Source of the DNA: Polyangiaceae bacterium
GTDB taxonomy: Bacteria > Myxococcota_A > Polyangia > Polyangiales > Polyangiaceae
Direction: 5' to 3'
Length of the DNA: 64,000 nt
Assembly (NCBI GenBank): GCA_016712345.1
Contig: JADJRH010000001.1
Span: forward strand, 558,001 to 622,000
This document shows, in pieces, positions 52,193-60,842 of this stretch. The stretch's first letter is position 1. Every line of letters starts with the position of its first letter. Under the pieces are notes generated by a model. That model did no database searches. It was not told the origin of the DNA and saw nothing but the letters and a program-made list of their open reading frames with translations. The translations under genes were made by a program, and so were the position numbers.

Positions 52193-54075
52193 AACCTCTT
52201 TTGCTTTGGATCGTAGGTGATCTCAGCTTGCTTCTTGAGAACGTCGGCGAGCGCTTCCCAGTCTTTTTGGCGCTCATGCAAGCCCGAAAGCGCATTGAGT
52301 GCTTCAGCGTTTTCGGGATCGTTTGCGACAACCTCGTTCCACAACTCAATGCAGACTTCAGGCTTCTTGACGCGCTCGGTTGCAAGCTTCGCAATCTCCA
52401 AAAACTTCGCGCCGCGTGCGCCGCCTTCCGGCATTGCCGAGGCTTCGCGCTTCATCAAACCAATGAGCTTTTCCCAGTCGCGGCGCTTCTCGTAGCTCTG
52501 ACGGAGAAACTCTATCGCCGTGCCGTTTTCGGCATCGAGGCTGAGCACCGCCTCGTAACACTTCACGGCTTCCGCGGCGTTTGAGAACTTGGTGGCGTAA
52601 AGGTCCGCCGCCTTCATGTAGTAGTCGACTTTTTCGGTCGGCTCCGGCACCGCCTCAGCAAGCTCAACGAGCGTCTTCACGTACTCGTTAAAGCGCTTCG
52701 CCTGCTCCTGCTTCTGAGCCTTTTGCTTCAGCTCTTCGATCTTTTCGGGCGATGCCCCAACCGGCTCGGGCGCAGCCGCTACAGGAGCGGGAGCGGGCGT
52801 CGCCACCGGTTCTGGAGCCGCTGCAACGGGTTCAGGCGCTGCGGCAACCGGTTCAGGCGGGGGCGCAGCAGGTTCAGGTTCGGCGGCGGATTCTTCAGAC
52901 GGGGTTTCAACGTTCGACATGACCGGAGCGGGCGCAACAGGTTTGGGAGCAGCGTGAGCTTCGGCGGCAGGTGCACTTTGACCGCCGAGCTTTTGGCCTA
53001 TTTGAGTTTCAAACTGAGCGACCGAGGGATGCTCCGCGTCGATCGCTACGAGGCGCTCAAACCACGAGCGGGCGCGCATCAGGTTGCCCTGGTGTTTCCA
53101 CGCCACAAGCCCCGCCTGAGCCAGTGCAAACGGTGACGTGGGCGCGAGTTCAGCCATTTTTTCGGCCAGCTCTGCAACCTTGTCCCAATTGCCCTCTTTG
53201 GTTCCCCAAAGGTCGCGCAGGTAGAAGAACGCACCTTCAATGGAAGGATCGTGCTCCACCGCCTCTTGCAAGAAGCTCGCACCCACTTCGGGATTTTGGT
53301 GACGCGTCACCCAACGAACACCAAACTTGAACGCCGTTTTGCCGCGCTCTTTTCCGGTGAGTGCGTTCAAAATTCGCCGTTGCAGCTCAATCAGCGCCTG
53401 AAGCCTGTCGTGCTCCGCGAGCACCGTTTCAAGCACCGCAGCGGGCTGTTTCCCGAGGGGATCGGCTGTGTACGCATTCGCGAGCAGCGCTTCCACTTCC
53501 GACGGAGCGAAGCGTTTTGCGATACGCGCCGCGCGCACGAAAAGACGGGCCGAGCCGGCGGCCTGCGCATCCTGCACAAGAGCTTCGAGGTGAGCCGCGA
53601 ACGTGGCTTCATCGAGCTGAACGTCCGCCAAACAAGCGCGCGCATCTTCATCGGTCCCGCCCGAAGAAGTGAGCGCGCGTGCGTACGTTGCGGTCGCCTT
53701 TTCGATGTCGCCGTGCTCCAGCTGCACGTCGCCCAGTTCGATGAGGTCGCGCACGATCTCGGGAGTGTCGGCCGCATTTTTCAGCTCCAGCTCAAGCAGG
53801 CGCTGAACCATGTTCATCTTGCCGAGATCCCAATAAACGGAGCGCGCGAGCCGCAGGGCTTCAATGAGCTGTGGGTTCAGCTTGAAGGCGTCCTGAAAAT
53901 GCTTCAGCGCTTTTACGGCTTGCAAAAAGCGGTCAAGCAGCAAGCCCCCAAGCCGCAGGTGCAACGCCGCTTTCTGGACGGGGTCCTGCGTCGCTCCGAT
54001 TCCCTTTTCGAGTTCCTCAACGAGGCCTTGCCAATCGTGCGCCGCCTCGAGATGCGAAAGACGCGAAACATCCAT
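52072..54075 (-). CDS. Giant TPR protein, N-terminal portion up to the frameshift
   Basis: Begins MDVSRLSHLEAAHDWQGLVEEL at ATG 54075 (GGAAAG upstream) and reads as TPR repeats for ~270 residues. A Pro/Ala/Glu-rich segment of AAPEPVA units (~390-440) follows, then more TPRs. Genuine sequence ends near ITYDPKQK; the next ~40 residues are frame noise (Ser/Arg-rich) before a stop at 52072. The proper continuation (VVLGKLGALYGERLNND) lies one frame over, at a run of four T on the plus strand (52199-52202); one more T would restore the frame. Lesion, sequencing error or slippage cannot be told apart here. No signal peptide, so cytosolic. Confidence 0.85.
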   Translation of the reverse strand: MDVSRLSHLEAAHDWQGLVEELEKGIGATQDPVQKAALHLRLGGLLLDRFLQAVKALKHFQDAFKLNPQLIEALRLARSVYWDLGKMNMVQRLLELELKNAADTPEIVRDLIELGDVQLEHGDIEKATATYARALTSSGGTDEDARACLADVQLDEATFAAHLEALVQDAQAAGSARLFVRAARIAKRFAPSEVEALLANAYTADPLGKQPAAVLETVLAEHDRLQALIELQRRILNALTGKERGKTAFKFGVRWVTRHQNPEVGASFLQEAVEHDPSIEGAFFYLRDLWGTKEGNWDKVAELAEKMAELAPTSPFALAQAGLVAWKHQGNLMRARSWFERLVAIDAEHPSVAQFETQIGQKLGGQSAPAAEAHAAPKPVAPAPVMSNVETPSEESAAEPEPAAPPPEPVAAAPEPVAAAPEPVATPAPAPVAAAPEPVGASPEKIEELKQKAQKQEQAKRFNEYVKTLVELAEAVPEPTEKVDYYMKAADLYATKFSNAAEAVKCYEAVLSLDAENGTAIEFLRQSYEKRRDWEKLIGLMKREASAMPEGGARGAKFLEIAKLATERVKKPEVCIELWNEVVANDPENAEALNALSGLHERQKDWEALADVLKKQAEITYDPKQKRLCSASWVRSTASVSITTKPPSRRISSSSHSIRRSAARRKR

Positions 54076-54149
54076 GAGCTTTCCGGTCCTGCGACCGCCC
54101 TAGATCCGCTGGAAAATGGTTCCCACCCTGCTGGTGAAATGCGAACGAC

Positions 54150-55058
54150 TCACTGCGAAGTTCCGCCAAGCCTCAGCACTGCTGCTTGCGCCGATTCGCA
54201 CTCAGTCTTGTATTTTTGCGCCGACGCGCTCTTGCACGCGCGCTGCTGGAAGCCTTTCAACATTTGAATGGCCTCTTGCTTTTTCTGCCCGGACTGAGCG
54301 TACGCAATGCCCAGGCTGTAAAGGATCTGCACGCCCTCAGGACCGTCGGTGGGCACCGATGCTTTGGCGGCCTCCAACGCCGCAAGCATCTCCGATGTCG
54401 ACCCGCGGTCTTGGTAAACCATGGCCAGCAGGTTGTGGATACCGAACAAAAACTTGTCGCCCGGCTTGGCGAAGTTCTTTGCCTCTTGCAGCACCTGCTC
54501 CGCTTCTTTTGTGTACCCCAAGCGAATGTAGAGGTCCGCGAGGTCCGCAAAGTACGTCAGATTCGTGGGGTCGTGCTCGATCGCCTTCGTGTAGTTCTCA
54601 AGCGCCTTCTGCTCGTCGTCTGTGAAGAGCATCACGGTGCCGAGCTGCGAATAACACTCCGCGTAATTGGGGTCGGCCTCGATGCACTTTGTGTACGGCT
54701 CCCTCGCTTCATCCCACTGAATGGTTTTTTTGCGCGCCTGTTGTTCGAGCGCGTATCCCCGCCAAAACCAGTAGTTTGCGAATTTTGGAGCAAGCTGCGT
54801 CGCACGCGCGAGCGCCGACGCCATCTTGTCCCACTCTTCTTTCTTTTTGTAAGCGTTCGAAAGCTTGAAAAAGATTTGGTGGTTCGCCGGATCAAGCTTG
54901 GTCGCCTGCTCGTACTTCTGCGCGGCTCCTTCGGGGTTTAGTGCAACCTCTTTGTCCGCCTGATTGGCGAGGATGACCGCTTCTTGACGGTTGCGACTGC
55001 ACCCTGTCGTCGCGGCAACAAGCGCGCACGCAAACGCGAACACGAGCTTCAACTTCAT
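54150..55058 (-). CDS. TPR lipoprotein
   Basis: A 302-residue lipoprotein (MKLKLVFAFACALVAATTGC, lipobox ATTGC) followed by about seven TPRs, for example AAQKYEQATKLDPANHQIFF, YTKCIEADPNYAECYSQLG and YTKAIEHDPTNLTYFADLADLYIRLG. It should sit in the periplasm, attached to inner or outer membrane. It is 74 bp upstream of the giant TPR gene and in the same direction, so likely one unit. In a Glt-type envelope machine such TPR lipoproteins would form periplasmic contacts; the exact Glt subunit is not assigned. Confidence 0.88.
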   Translation of the reverse strand: MKLKLVFAFACALVAATTGCSRNRQEAVILANQADKEVALNPEGAAQKYEQATKLDPANHQIFFKLSNAYKKKEEWDKMASALARATQLAPKFANYWFWRGYALEQQARKKTIQWDEAREPYTKCIEADPNYAECYSQLGTVMLFTDDEQKALENYTKAIEHDPTNLTYFADLADLYIRLGYTKEAEQVLQEAKNFAKPGDKFLFGIHNLLAMVYQDRGSTSEMLAALEAAKASVPTDGPEGVQILYSLGIAYAQSGQKKQEAIQMLKGFQQRACKSASAQKYKTECESAQAAVLRLGGTSQ

Positions 55059-55715
55059 CGTCCGTCTCTCACTTTCTCGTCCGTTTCGGCCGCCGCCGAA
55101 ACCCTTGCCACCAGTCGTGTTTCAGCCTCACACCCGGCCCTCGCGCACACCGCCGCGAAGCTCCCGGAGCGTTTGCATTTAGCGGTGAAAAAAGCGCCTT
55201 CTGACACGGTGGCGGCGTCGCGAGAATAGGCGGACGGCCGCGCCAGTGTCCAGGCAAAATCCCGACGATTTTTGTCCTACAAAAGCGCGGACGCGCTCGC
55301 CGAAGCGAACGCGTTCAGGGTGTTTTGATGGGGGAGATTTTGAAGACGGCAACCGACGATTCGCGGCGCGCAAAAGCTCACTCGAAGTGGGTCGCGAGCG
55401 CCCCAAAGCTCAGGCGGAGAACGACGGAATACCGCAAGTGCGCCGCGAGCGCCGCGAAGCTGGTTCCGCTCGTCGGAGTTTGGCCCCGCTTGACCTCTTT
55501 GGTGCGGAACTAGTTCCGCTTTTCAGAAGTTTGGACCTGGTTGAGTTTCTTCGTGCGGAACTAGCCGCGCGCAAGCGCGGGGGGTGTGGGGCGGAGCCCC
55601 ACGAGACAAAAGATAGTGCCGGCGTGTGCGAAGCGCGCCGCGTCAGCGGCGCCAAAATCCGGCAGGACTTTTGACACGCGGCACTAGGGAGGAGGACGCA
55701 GGAATAATAGGGCTA
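55059..55715. other. Non-coding gap in the Glt-like cluster with degenerate repeats
   Basis: No real gene seen. Near 55338 there is a diverged copy of the 104-bp repeat found at 55716-55968. A perfect inverted repeat GCGGAACTAGTTCCGC (55504-55519) followed by TTTT looks like a plus-strand terminator without a gene to end. A second GTGGGGCGGAGCCCCAC hairpin lies near 55586. The promoter for the TPR lipoprotein gene should be within 55059-55300. Confidence 0.5.
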
Positions 55716-55968
55716 TTTTGAGGAAACCGACCGACGATTCGCGGCGCGCACCAGCTTCACCCGAAGTGCGTCGCGAGCGCCGCGAAGCTAGGGAGGTTCC
55801 CGCAATCATACGCGAGGTATTTTGAGGAAACCGACCGACGATTCGCGGCGCGCACCAGCTTCATCCGAAGTGCGTCGCGAGCGCCGCGAAGCTAGGGAGG
55901 TTCCCGGAATCATACGCGAGGTATTTTGAGGAAACCGACCGACGATTCGCGGCGCGCAGCAGCACTTC
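55716..55968. repeat. 104-bp direct repeats containing a hairpin
   Basis: Copies begin TTTTGAGGAAACCGACCGAC at 55716, 55820 and 55924 (period 104 bp). The third is cut where the gltG-like stop codon begins at 55969. Each copy has arms TTCGCGGCGCGCAC and GTGC...GAGCGCCGCGAA that can pair. Copies 1 and 2 differ at only a few positions. Confidence 0.88.
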
Positions 55969-58041
55969 TCAGCCGCCCGGGCTGAACATGATGGGGTACA
56001 CAACAGTCACGATGCCGCCTTCAGGCTGCGGGAACGATAGACCGTAGAACGAGCGAACGACGCATGAAACCACGCCGCTGTCCGGCATATCCGAACCGCC
56101 GTTACCCACGTTCGACACCGCGCCGTCGCGACCGATAACGAAACGCACCGCAACACGACCTTGCAAGTTCGGGTTGTTGCGCAGACCGTTTTCGTAGCAG
56201 AGGCGGAAACGACCGAAGTTTTGCCGCACGATGCGTTGGATAACCTCAGGCGGGAGACGACCGCTCACGCTCGTGGCACCCATGCGAACCTGCGGGGGCT
56301 TCGTGCGGTGCGACCCGCCGAGGCGACCGTGACCGGAGCCGAAGCCTTGGCCCGTGCCGGTGCCGGCGCCGTGACCGATCGTTCCGATCGATCCGAGGCC
56401 GATACCTTCACCGCGACCGCCGCCGCCTTCACCGATACCCGACAGACCGAGACCACCGGCGCCGAACGAATCACCGATTGCGTCGCCCCACATATTGCCG
56501 CGGGCGCTCATTGGATCGTTGCCGAGCGAATCGTCGCGACCCCACGGAGCCGTGGGAGCGTTCGGATCACCGCCGGCGCCCGAGTTGAGCAGACCGATCA
56601 TGCCGAACTCAGCCGCGTCACGAAGAGCAGCGGCGCGAGCCACGTGCGGATCGGCGTTGTCGGCCGGACCCTGAATACCAAACCGATTTCCGCTCGCCTT
56701 CGAGTTGGGGTTACCCATGGAACCCTCTTCACCCTTGGCGCGCGTGCCGGTTCCGCCTTCTTTGTTGTCGGCGTTGTTCTCGGCAACCTGCTCGGTTTCT
56801 TTTTGCTCCATCTCCTTTTCGGCCGCGGCCTGGAGATATTGCGAGATCAGGTATTGCTGATCCTGCGAGATGCCGTCTTCATCGGTTGCGCCGAGCGGCG
56901 GCATAAAGAACGCCATTGCAGCGAGCAAACCAAGGTGAACGGCCATTGAAAGACCGGTGTAGAGAAGCGCCTGCGTCTCCACCTGGAAGTGACCCGCCAC
57001 AACGCGACCGGCGTTTTGCGCCGAGATCTGGAACACAAGGCTGTCAAGTTCAATCTTCGCCTTGCCACCCGAGGGCAATTGAAGCTGATAAGCGCCCGAC
57101 AGCTCAGCGCAGGGCTGGGTGCGGCCACCTTCAATTGCTTGCTGTACCGTCATTTTCGGTTGACCGGGCAGCTCAATTGTGCCTTTCGCGCGCTGCGGAA
57201 TCACAACGAACACGGCGCCGCCGCGATCCGCGAGCATGATCGGAGCGCGCGTGGTTCCGAGCTTCTCCGACGGGATGAAGTAGTCGCACTTAAAGTTTTT
57301 GCTCTCTTCTTCACCCACGTAAAACGAGCGCGGCGGAGTGAGGTGCGACACATGCAGCACCATCTGATCCCACATGATCATCACTTCAACCGAAGCAGCC
57401 TGCGTCTCCACCTCTTCCGGCGGCATGTCGGGAGCGCTCTTCACGAGCTGGTAGGTGTACGAACCTTCCGGCGCGTCGTGAGGAACCTCATCGTGATGCG
57501 CGGCGGGAGGAGCCGCGAACGGATTGTTAAACCCAAACGGATCGGCGCTGCCGCCAAACGGATTGGGGGGTGCCGCCGCAAACGGATTGGAGGGCACCGC
57601 ACCGAACGGATTGGCCGCAGGCGCAGCCCCACCAAACGGATTGGCCGACGGAGCCGCCGCAGGAGCAGCCGCCGTGGGAGCAAACGGATTTGCGGGAGCC
57701 TTTCCAGGCGCAGCCGCAGCGACAACCGGTTGAGCGCTCTCAAACACGATGGTCGTTCCACCGATTTGAAGCTGATCACCCGCGTTGATCTTGCACTTGT
57801 TGACGCGAGCGCCGTTCACGAGCGTGCCCGGCTCGTTGCCGAGGTCGATCAAAGTGATGTCTTCAGGAGACGCCACCTCAATGACCGCGTGCATGCGCGA
57901 GGCAAGTTCGTCATCGACGCGAAGGTGGCTCTTTGCGTCTTTGCCCACCTTCACGATGTCCTGTGTCACGGTCTCGCGACGCACCAGCGCGCCGTTCTGA
58001 TAGAGCGCGAATGTGAGAGCGACCTTCTGCTTGCCTTCCAT
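55969..58041 (-). CDS. gltG: FHA - TM - TonB-like AgmX/PglI C-terminal protein (GltG-like)
   Basis: A 690-residue bitopic protein. Residues ~10-105 form an FHA phosphothreonine-binding domain (VKVGKDAKSHLRVDDELASRMHAVIEV). A linker of NPFGG/NPFAA repeats (~115-190) follows, then a conserved region containing DYFIPSEKLGTTRAPIMLAD. The transmembrane helix is at ~364-385 (TGLSMAVHLGLLAAMAFFM). A Gly-rich periplasmic linker leads to a TonB-like end (RIVRQNFGRFRLCYENGLRN, LQGRVAVRFVIGRDGAVSNV) as in AgmX/PglI proteins. This layout matches GltG of the Myxococcus gliding complex, which spans inner membrane and periplasm. The FHA domain could read phosphorylation by the kinases common in this genome. 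Symbol is by architecture and context, not by alignment. Confidence 0.82.
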   Translation of the reverse strand: MEGKQKVALTFALYQNGALVRRETVTQDIVKVGKDAKSHLRVDDELASRMHAVIEVASPEDITLIDLGNEPGTLVNGARVNKCKINAGDQLQIGGTTIVFESAQPVVAAAAPGKAPANPFAPTAAAPAAAPSANPFGGAAPAANPFGAVPSNPFAAAPPNPFGGSADPFGFNNPFAAPPAAHHDEVPHDAPEGSYTYQLVKSAPDMPPEEVETQAASVEVMIMWDQMVLHVSHLTPPRSFYVGEEESKNFKCDYFIPSEKLGTTRAPIMLADRGGAVFVVIPQRAKGTIELPGQPKMTVQQAIEGGRTQPCAELSGAYQLQLPSGGKAKIELDSLVFQISAQNAGRVVAGHFQVETQALLYTGLSMAVHLGLLAAMAFFMPPLGATDEDGISQDQQYLISQYLQAAAEKEMEQKETEQVAENNADNKEGGTGTRAKGEEGSMGNPNSKASGNRFGIQGPADNADPHVARAAALRDAAEFGMIGLLNSGAGGDPNAPTAPWGRDDSLGNDPMSARGNMWGDAIGDSFGAGGLGLSGIGEGGGGRGEGIGLGSIGTIGHGAGTGTGQGFGSGHGRLGGSHRTKPPQVRMGATSVSGRLPPEVIQRIVRQNFGRFRLCYENGLRNNPNLQGRVAVRFVIGRDGAVSNVGNGGSDMPDSGVVSCVVRSFYGLSFPQPEGGIVTVVYPIMFSPGG

Positions 58042-58128
58042 CGTAGCTAGCCTTCCGTTTCAGCACCCTCGCGCGGCGCGAAACACAAATCGATCGGGGT
58101 TCATTTCTCCCGTTCGAGGACGTGAATG

Positions 58129-58401
58129 TTAGAGGTTCTCGACCGACTTGAGCATCTCCGGAACGAATGTCGTCCGGGGGCGAATGAGTGTCGTGCGGAT
58201 CGGCCCAGGCCGAACGCGGATGGTCGCATCATTCGGACCAAAGCCGCCGGCGTTGAGGGGGTCGTCGGAGAACTCGTACCCGTAGCCTCCGTCCTTCTTT
58301 CCGCTGTCCGCTGTTTTGTTTTGAGCGAGAGCGAAAGGTGCCGCCAGCATTACGCAAATGCCGGCAGCGAACGCGGCAGAAACACGGGTCGAAATTCTCA
58401 T
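58129..58401 (-). CDS. Small secreted protein in the Glt-like cluster
   Basis: A 90-residue protein with a signal peptide (MRISTRVSAAFAAGICVMLA, cleavage after APFALA) and a short mature chain reading KDGGYGYEFSDDPLNAGGFG then IRVRPGPIRTTLIRPRTTFVPEML and SVENL. I chose ATG 58401: GAGGAGG lies 7 nt upstream and the longer frame (58473) would bury the signal. The mature part has no hydrophobic segment. It sits 87 bp upstream of the gltG-like gene on the same strand. Function unknown; it may be a small periplasmic part of the complex. Confidence 0.75.
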   Translation of the reverse strand: MRISTRVSAAFAAGICVMLAAPFALAQNKTADSGKKDGGYGYEFSDDPLNAGGFGPNDATIRVRPGPIRTTLIRPRTTFVPEMLKSVENL

Positions 58402-58840
58402 CGCAGGCCTCCTCAAAAGACGAACGCTTGTGATTACAGTGGGAGTGTACCGCCGGATTGGGTTGTTGGTCAACGCGATCCAGAGAAGTTTTTGTCAATC
58501 GAGAACCCGAACCATTCACAACGACAGCCCAACCAGCCAACGGTTCCCGACCAATTACAGACAATCGAAGATTGGTTCACTTGGGCTCCCATCGACCTGA
58601 GATCGCAAAAAGTTCCCGCGGCCGAGCGCCAAAGCCTCGATCAAAAGAAAATGCCGCGCCGCAGCAAGAAAAGTCCCCAGACCAAAGGTTGCCCACCCCC
58701 GCCCGCCGCGCCGAGGCACTCATAAAGGATGGAGGCGCGATTCCCGCGGCGGGCGCCCCGCCCAAGCGCCGTGCTCGCTTCGCTCCGCGCGGCGCGGGCG
58801 GGGCAAACGCTTTTGAGTGTCGGTCCGTCGATGAGGAGCG
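58402..58840. other. Intergenic stretch between the small secreted gene and the GTACAC array
   Basis: No gene supported. It should contain the promoter of the small secreted gene. From 58730 it is GC-rich with inverted GCGCGGC blocks. Long overlapping frames on both strands here have Arg/Ser-rich, repeat-like products and are rejected. Confidence 0.4.
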
Positions 58841-59085
58841 GAGCGTGCATGTACACATCAACGCGCGAAGGCGCGCAGCGATCTTCGATGCGTACACACC
58901 CAAGCGTCGCCGCCTCGATCCTCCATGCGTGCACATCAGTGCGCGCCGTTCCTCAAATGTGTACACATTCCAATCGAAGCGCCGACGATCTTTGATGCGT
59001 ACACATCAACGCCCGCGCGCATTCATTTTCGATGCGTACACACTGTGCTCGACGCCTCGTTCCCCAATGCGTACACACAGCAATC
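58841..59085. repeat. Array of seven GATGCGTACACA-type units
   Basis: GTACAC (once GTGCAC) occurs at 58851, 58892, 58929, 58961, 58999, 59036 and 59071, spaced 41, 37, 32, 38, 37 and 35 bp. The flanking consensus is (G/A)ATGCGTACACA(T/C); several units continue CATCAACGC or are preceded by CGATC or CAATCGA. Spacers differ in sequence. A further GTACAC lies at 59176. Spacing and short unit exclude a normal CRISPR. The rest of the gap to 59337 shows no gene. Confidence 0.8.
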
Positions 59086-59337
59086 GATGCGCTTCGAAGA
59101 TCGCCGAGCAAGGCGCATACTTTCTTTGGAGCGAGGCACCGAGCGAAACGCCGATGCCGGGTTTTTTAAAGAAAAGTACACACAGACGAACGCCACGCAC
59201 GTGTGCACTCAAGATGAAGCGCTCACGTATGGAAGCGCTTGCGGCGCGCGGAGGATCGCGACCGCAGTGACGCCCGGAGATCGGGTTTGAATGTTTGTGG
59301 GGAAGAGCGCCGCGATGGGATCACCGCGGCGAGGTAT

Positions 59338-60831
59338 TCACTGAGGCTTGGTAGCGTCGGGAGTGGCCGGCTTGGCGTCGGCGCCCGTTCCGCCCGCCTC
59401 TTCGTTGGCACCGGCGGCCTCGGCCTCGGCCTCTTTTTGGCGGGCTTCAGCTTCAGCGGCTTTGCGTTCTTTTTCGGTTTGCTTGTTAAACGCAATGATC
59501 TGATCGATTTCAGTCATGCGTTCTTTGGCGCGCTTCACAGCGTCGGAATATTCGGCGGACGAACCGGCCTTGTTGACGAACTGATTGAAGAGGTCTTTTG
59601 CCGCCACAAGGATCGGCTCGGCCTTGTTGGGATCCGACGACGCCTTGGTCTTGTACTCCTGCGTGAGAATCGCCTCGTTGTAATAAGTCTCCGGGCGATC
59701 CGGCGAGATCTCTTTGGCCTTCGCGAGATGCTCACCGGCCTCTTTTACGTAGGCGTCAAAGTTTGAGTCGTTGATTTGACCGCGAAGCGCGAGGGCCAAA
59801 CCGAGGCGCGCGTCGTAGTCGTTCGGGCGATTCTTAATGACCGCGCGATACGCTTCTTCAGACTTTGGGAAGCCGCGGAATTGAAGATTCACGGCCGCAA
59901 AGTTCATTTGCGCTTCGTAGAAGTTGGGGTCTTTGCGGCGCGCCACATCGAACGCGTCGACCGCTTTGTTGAGGTTGCCAAGCTCAACTTGGATCATCCC
60001 CATGGTGTTGTAGATGACCGGGTCGTTGGGGTTTTTGCGAATGGCTTGTGAACAGACGAGGTCGGCAAGCTCCATGGCCTGCGAACCTGTCTTTTTCTTT
60101 TTGCCGATGTTGGTTGCCGTCTTGCGCTTTTCTTGTCCGGCGGCTTGTTTTGCCGACTCAAGATAGAAGAGCGCGAGCTGGTTAAACGCGGGCATGTAGC
60201 CGTCGTCAACGGCGAGCGCGCTTTGCAGGTAGCGCTTCGCGCGTTGGTAATCGTTGGCGCCGTCGTTGTCGGCGGTGTTGTTGCCGCGCTTCATGTAGAA
60301 CATTGCGAGCGCAACGAGCGCTTCTACGTTTTTGTATTGAGCGTCGACAACCGCCGTTTGCCGCATGTCGGCAATGGCTTGGTCGATGTTTTTCTCGCCG
60401 CTGTCGTAGAAGCTCATCATGATGAGCTGCGTTTTTGCCGGGTGAAACTTGGCGTCGGCCTCAAGCGCCTTTTGGAATTGCGCCTTCGCCTCAGCGTTTT
60501 TCTTGCAGCGGTGATAAGCGAGCCCCGCGTTGTAATAGGCTTCGCTAAAGGGCTTTTCTTGCTCCTTTGCGGCTTCAAGGAAGAGCTGCGCCGTGGATTC
60601 ACACGTTGCATCGCTCCAGTCTTTGGTCTTGTCGTGCTGCGCAAGAGCGTCGAGGCCCGACTTGAACTTTTCAGCCGCGGGCGCCGACAGCGCGTTGCCC
60701 TTGCTGTCGGTGAGAGCCTTTCCGGTGGGGTCTTTGGCGGGAGTGCCACCGCCCGGACCACTGCCGCTCGGACCGCACCCAAAAGCGAGCGCGGAGAGAA
60801 CAAAGATGCCAATGCTTGTGATGCGTTTCAT
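59338..60831 (-). CDS. gltE: TPR lipoprotein, GltE/AglT-like
   Basis: A 497-residue lipoprotein (MKRITSIGIFVLSALAFGC, lipobox AFGC; Ser/Gly-rich spacer) with TPR repeats over ~70-400: AYYNAGLAYHRCKKNAEAKAQFQKALEAD, NPNDPVIYNTMGMIQVELGNLNKAVDAFD, ETYYNEAILTQEYK. It ends in an Ala/Glu/Lys coiled-coil-like tail and a Pro/Thr-rich end. I chose ATG 60831: the upstream GTG at 60846 is part of the GAGGAG binding site itself. Gap to the upstream GltD-like gene is 11 bp. In Myxococcus GltE (AglT) is a TPR lipoprotein encoded next to GltD (AgmU) in the outer-membrane/periplasm module; order, length and type agree. The symbol is provisional. Confidence 0.75.
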   Translation of the reverse strand: MKRITSIGIFVLSALAFGCGPSGSGPGGGTPAKDPTGKALTDSKGNALSAPAAEKFKSGLDALAQHDKTKDWSDATCESTAQLFLEAAKEQEKPFSEAYYNAGLAYHRCKKNAEAKAQFQKALEADAKFHPAKTQLIMMSFYDSGEKNIDQAIADMRQTAVVDAQYKNVEALVALAMFYMKRGNNTADNDGANDYQRAKRYLQSALAVDDGYMPAFNQLALFYLESAKQAAGQEKRKTATNIGKKKKTGSQAMELADLVCSQAIRKNPNDPVIYNTMGMIQVELGNLNKAVDAFDVARRKDPNFYEAQMNFAAVNLQFRGFPKSEEAYRAVIKNRPNDYDARLGLALALRGQINDSNFDAYVKEAGEHLAKAKEISPDRPETYYNEAILTQEYKTKASSDPNKAEPILVAAKDLFNQFVNKAGSSAEYSDAVKRAKERMTEIDQIIAFNKQTEKERKAAEAEARQKEAEAEAAGANEEAGGTGADAKPATPDATKPQ

Positions 60832-60842
60832 CGACGTTCTCC

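Noticed and set aside
55246..55674. Plus-strand ORF of 142 codons in the Glt-like gap
   Set aside because: It runs through degenerate repeat copies and hairpins, with no binding site and a charged low-complexity product.
58841..59085. CRISPR array
   Set aside because: Conserved unit is only about 12 bp, spacing varies from 32 to 41 bp, and no cas gene is present.
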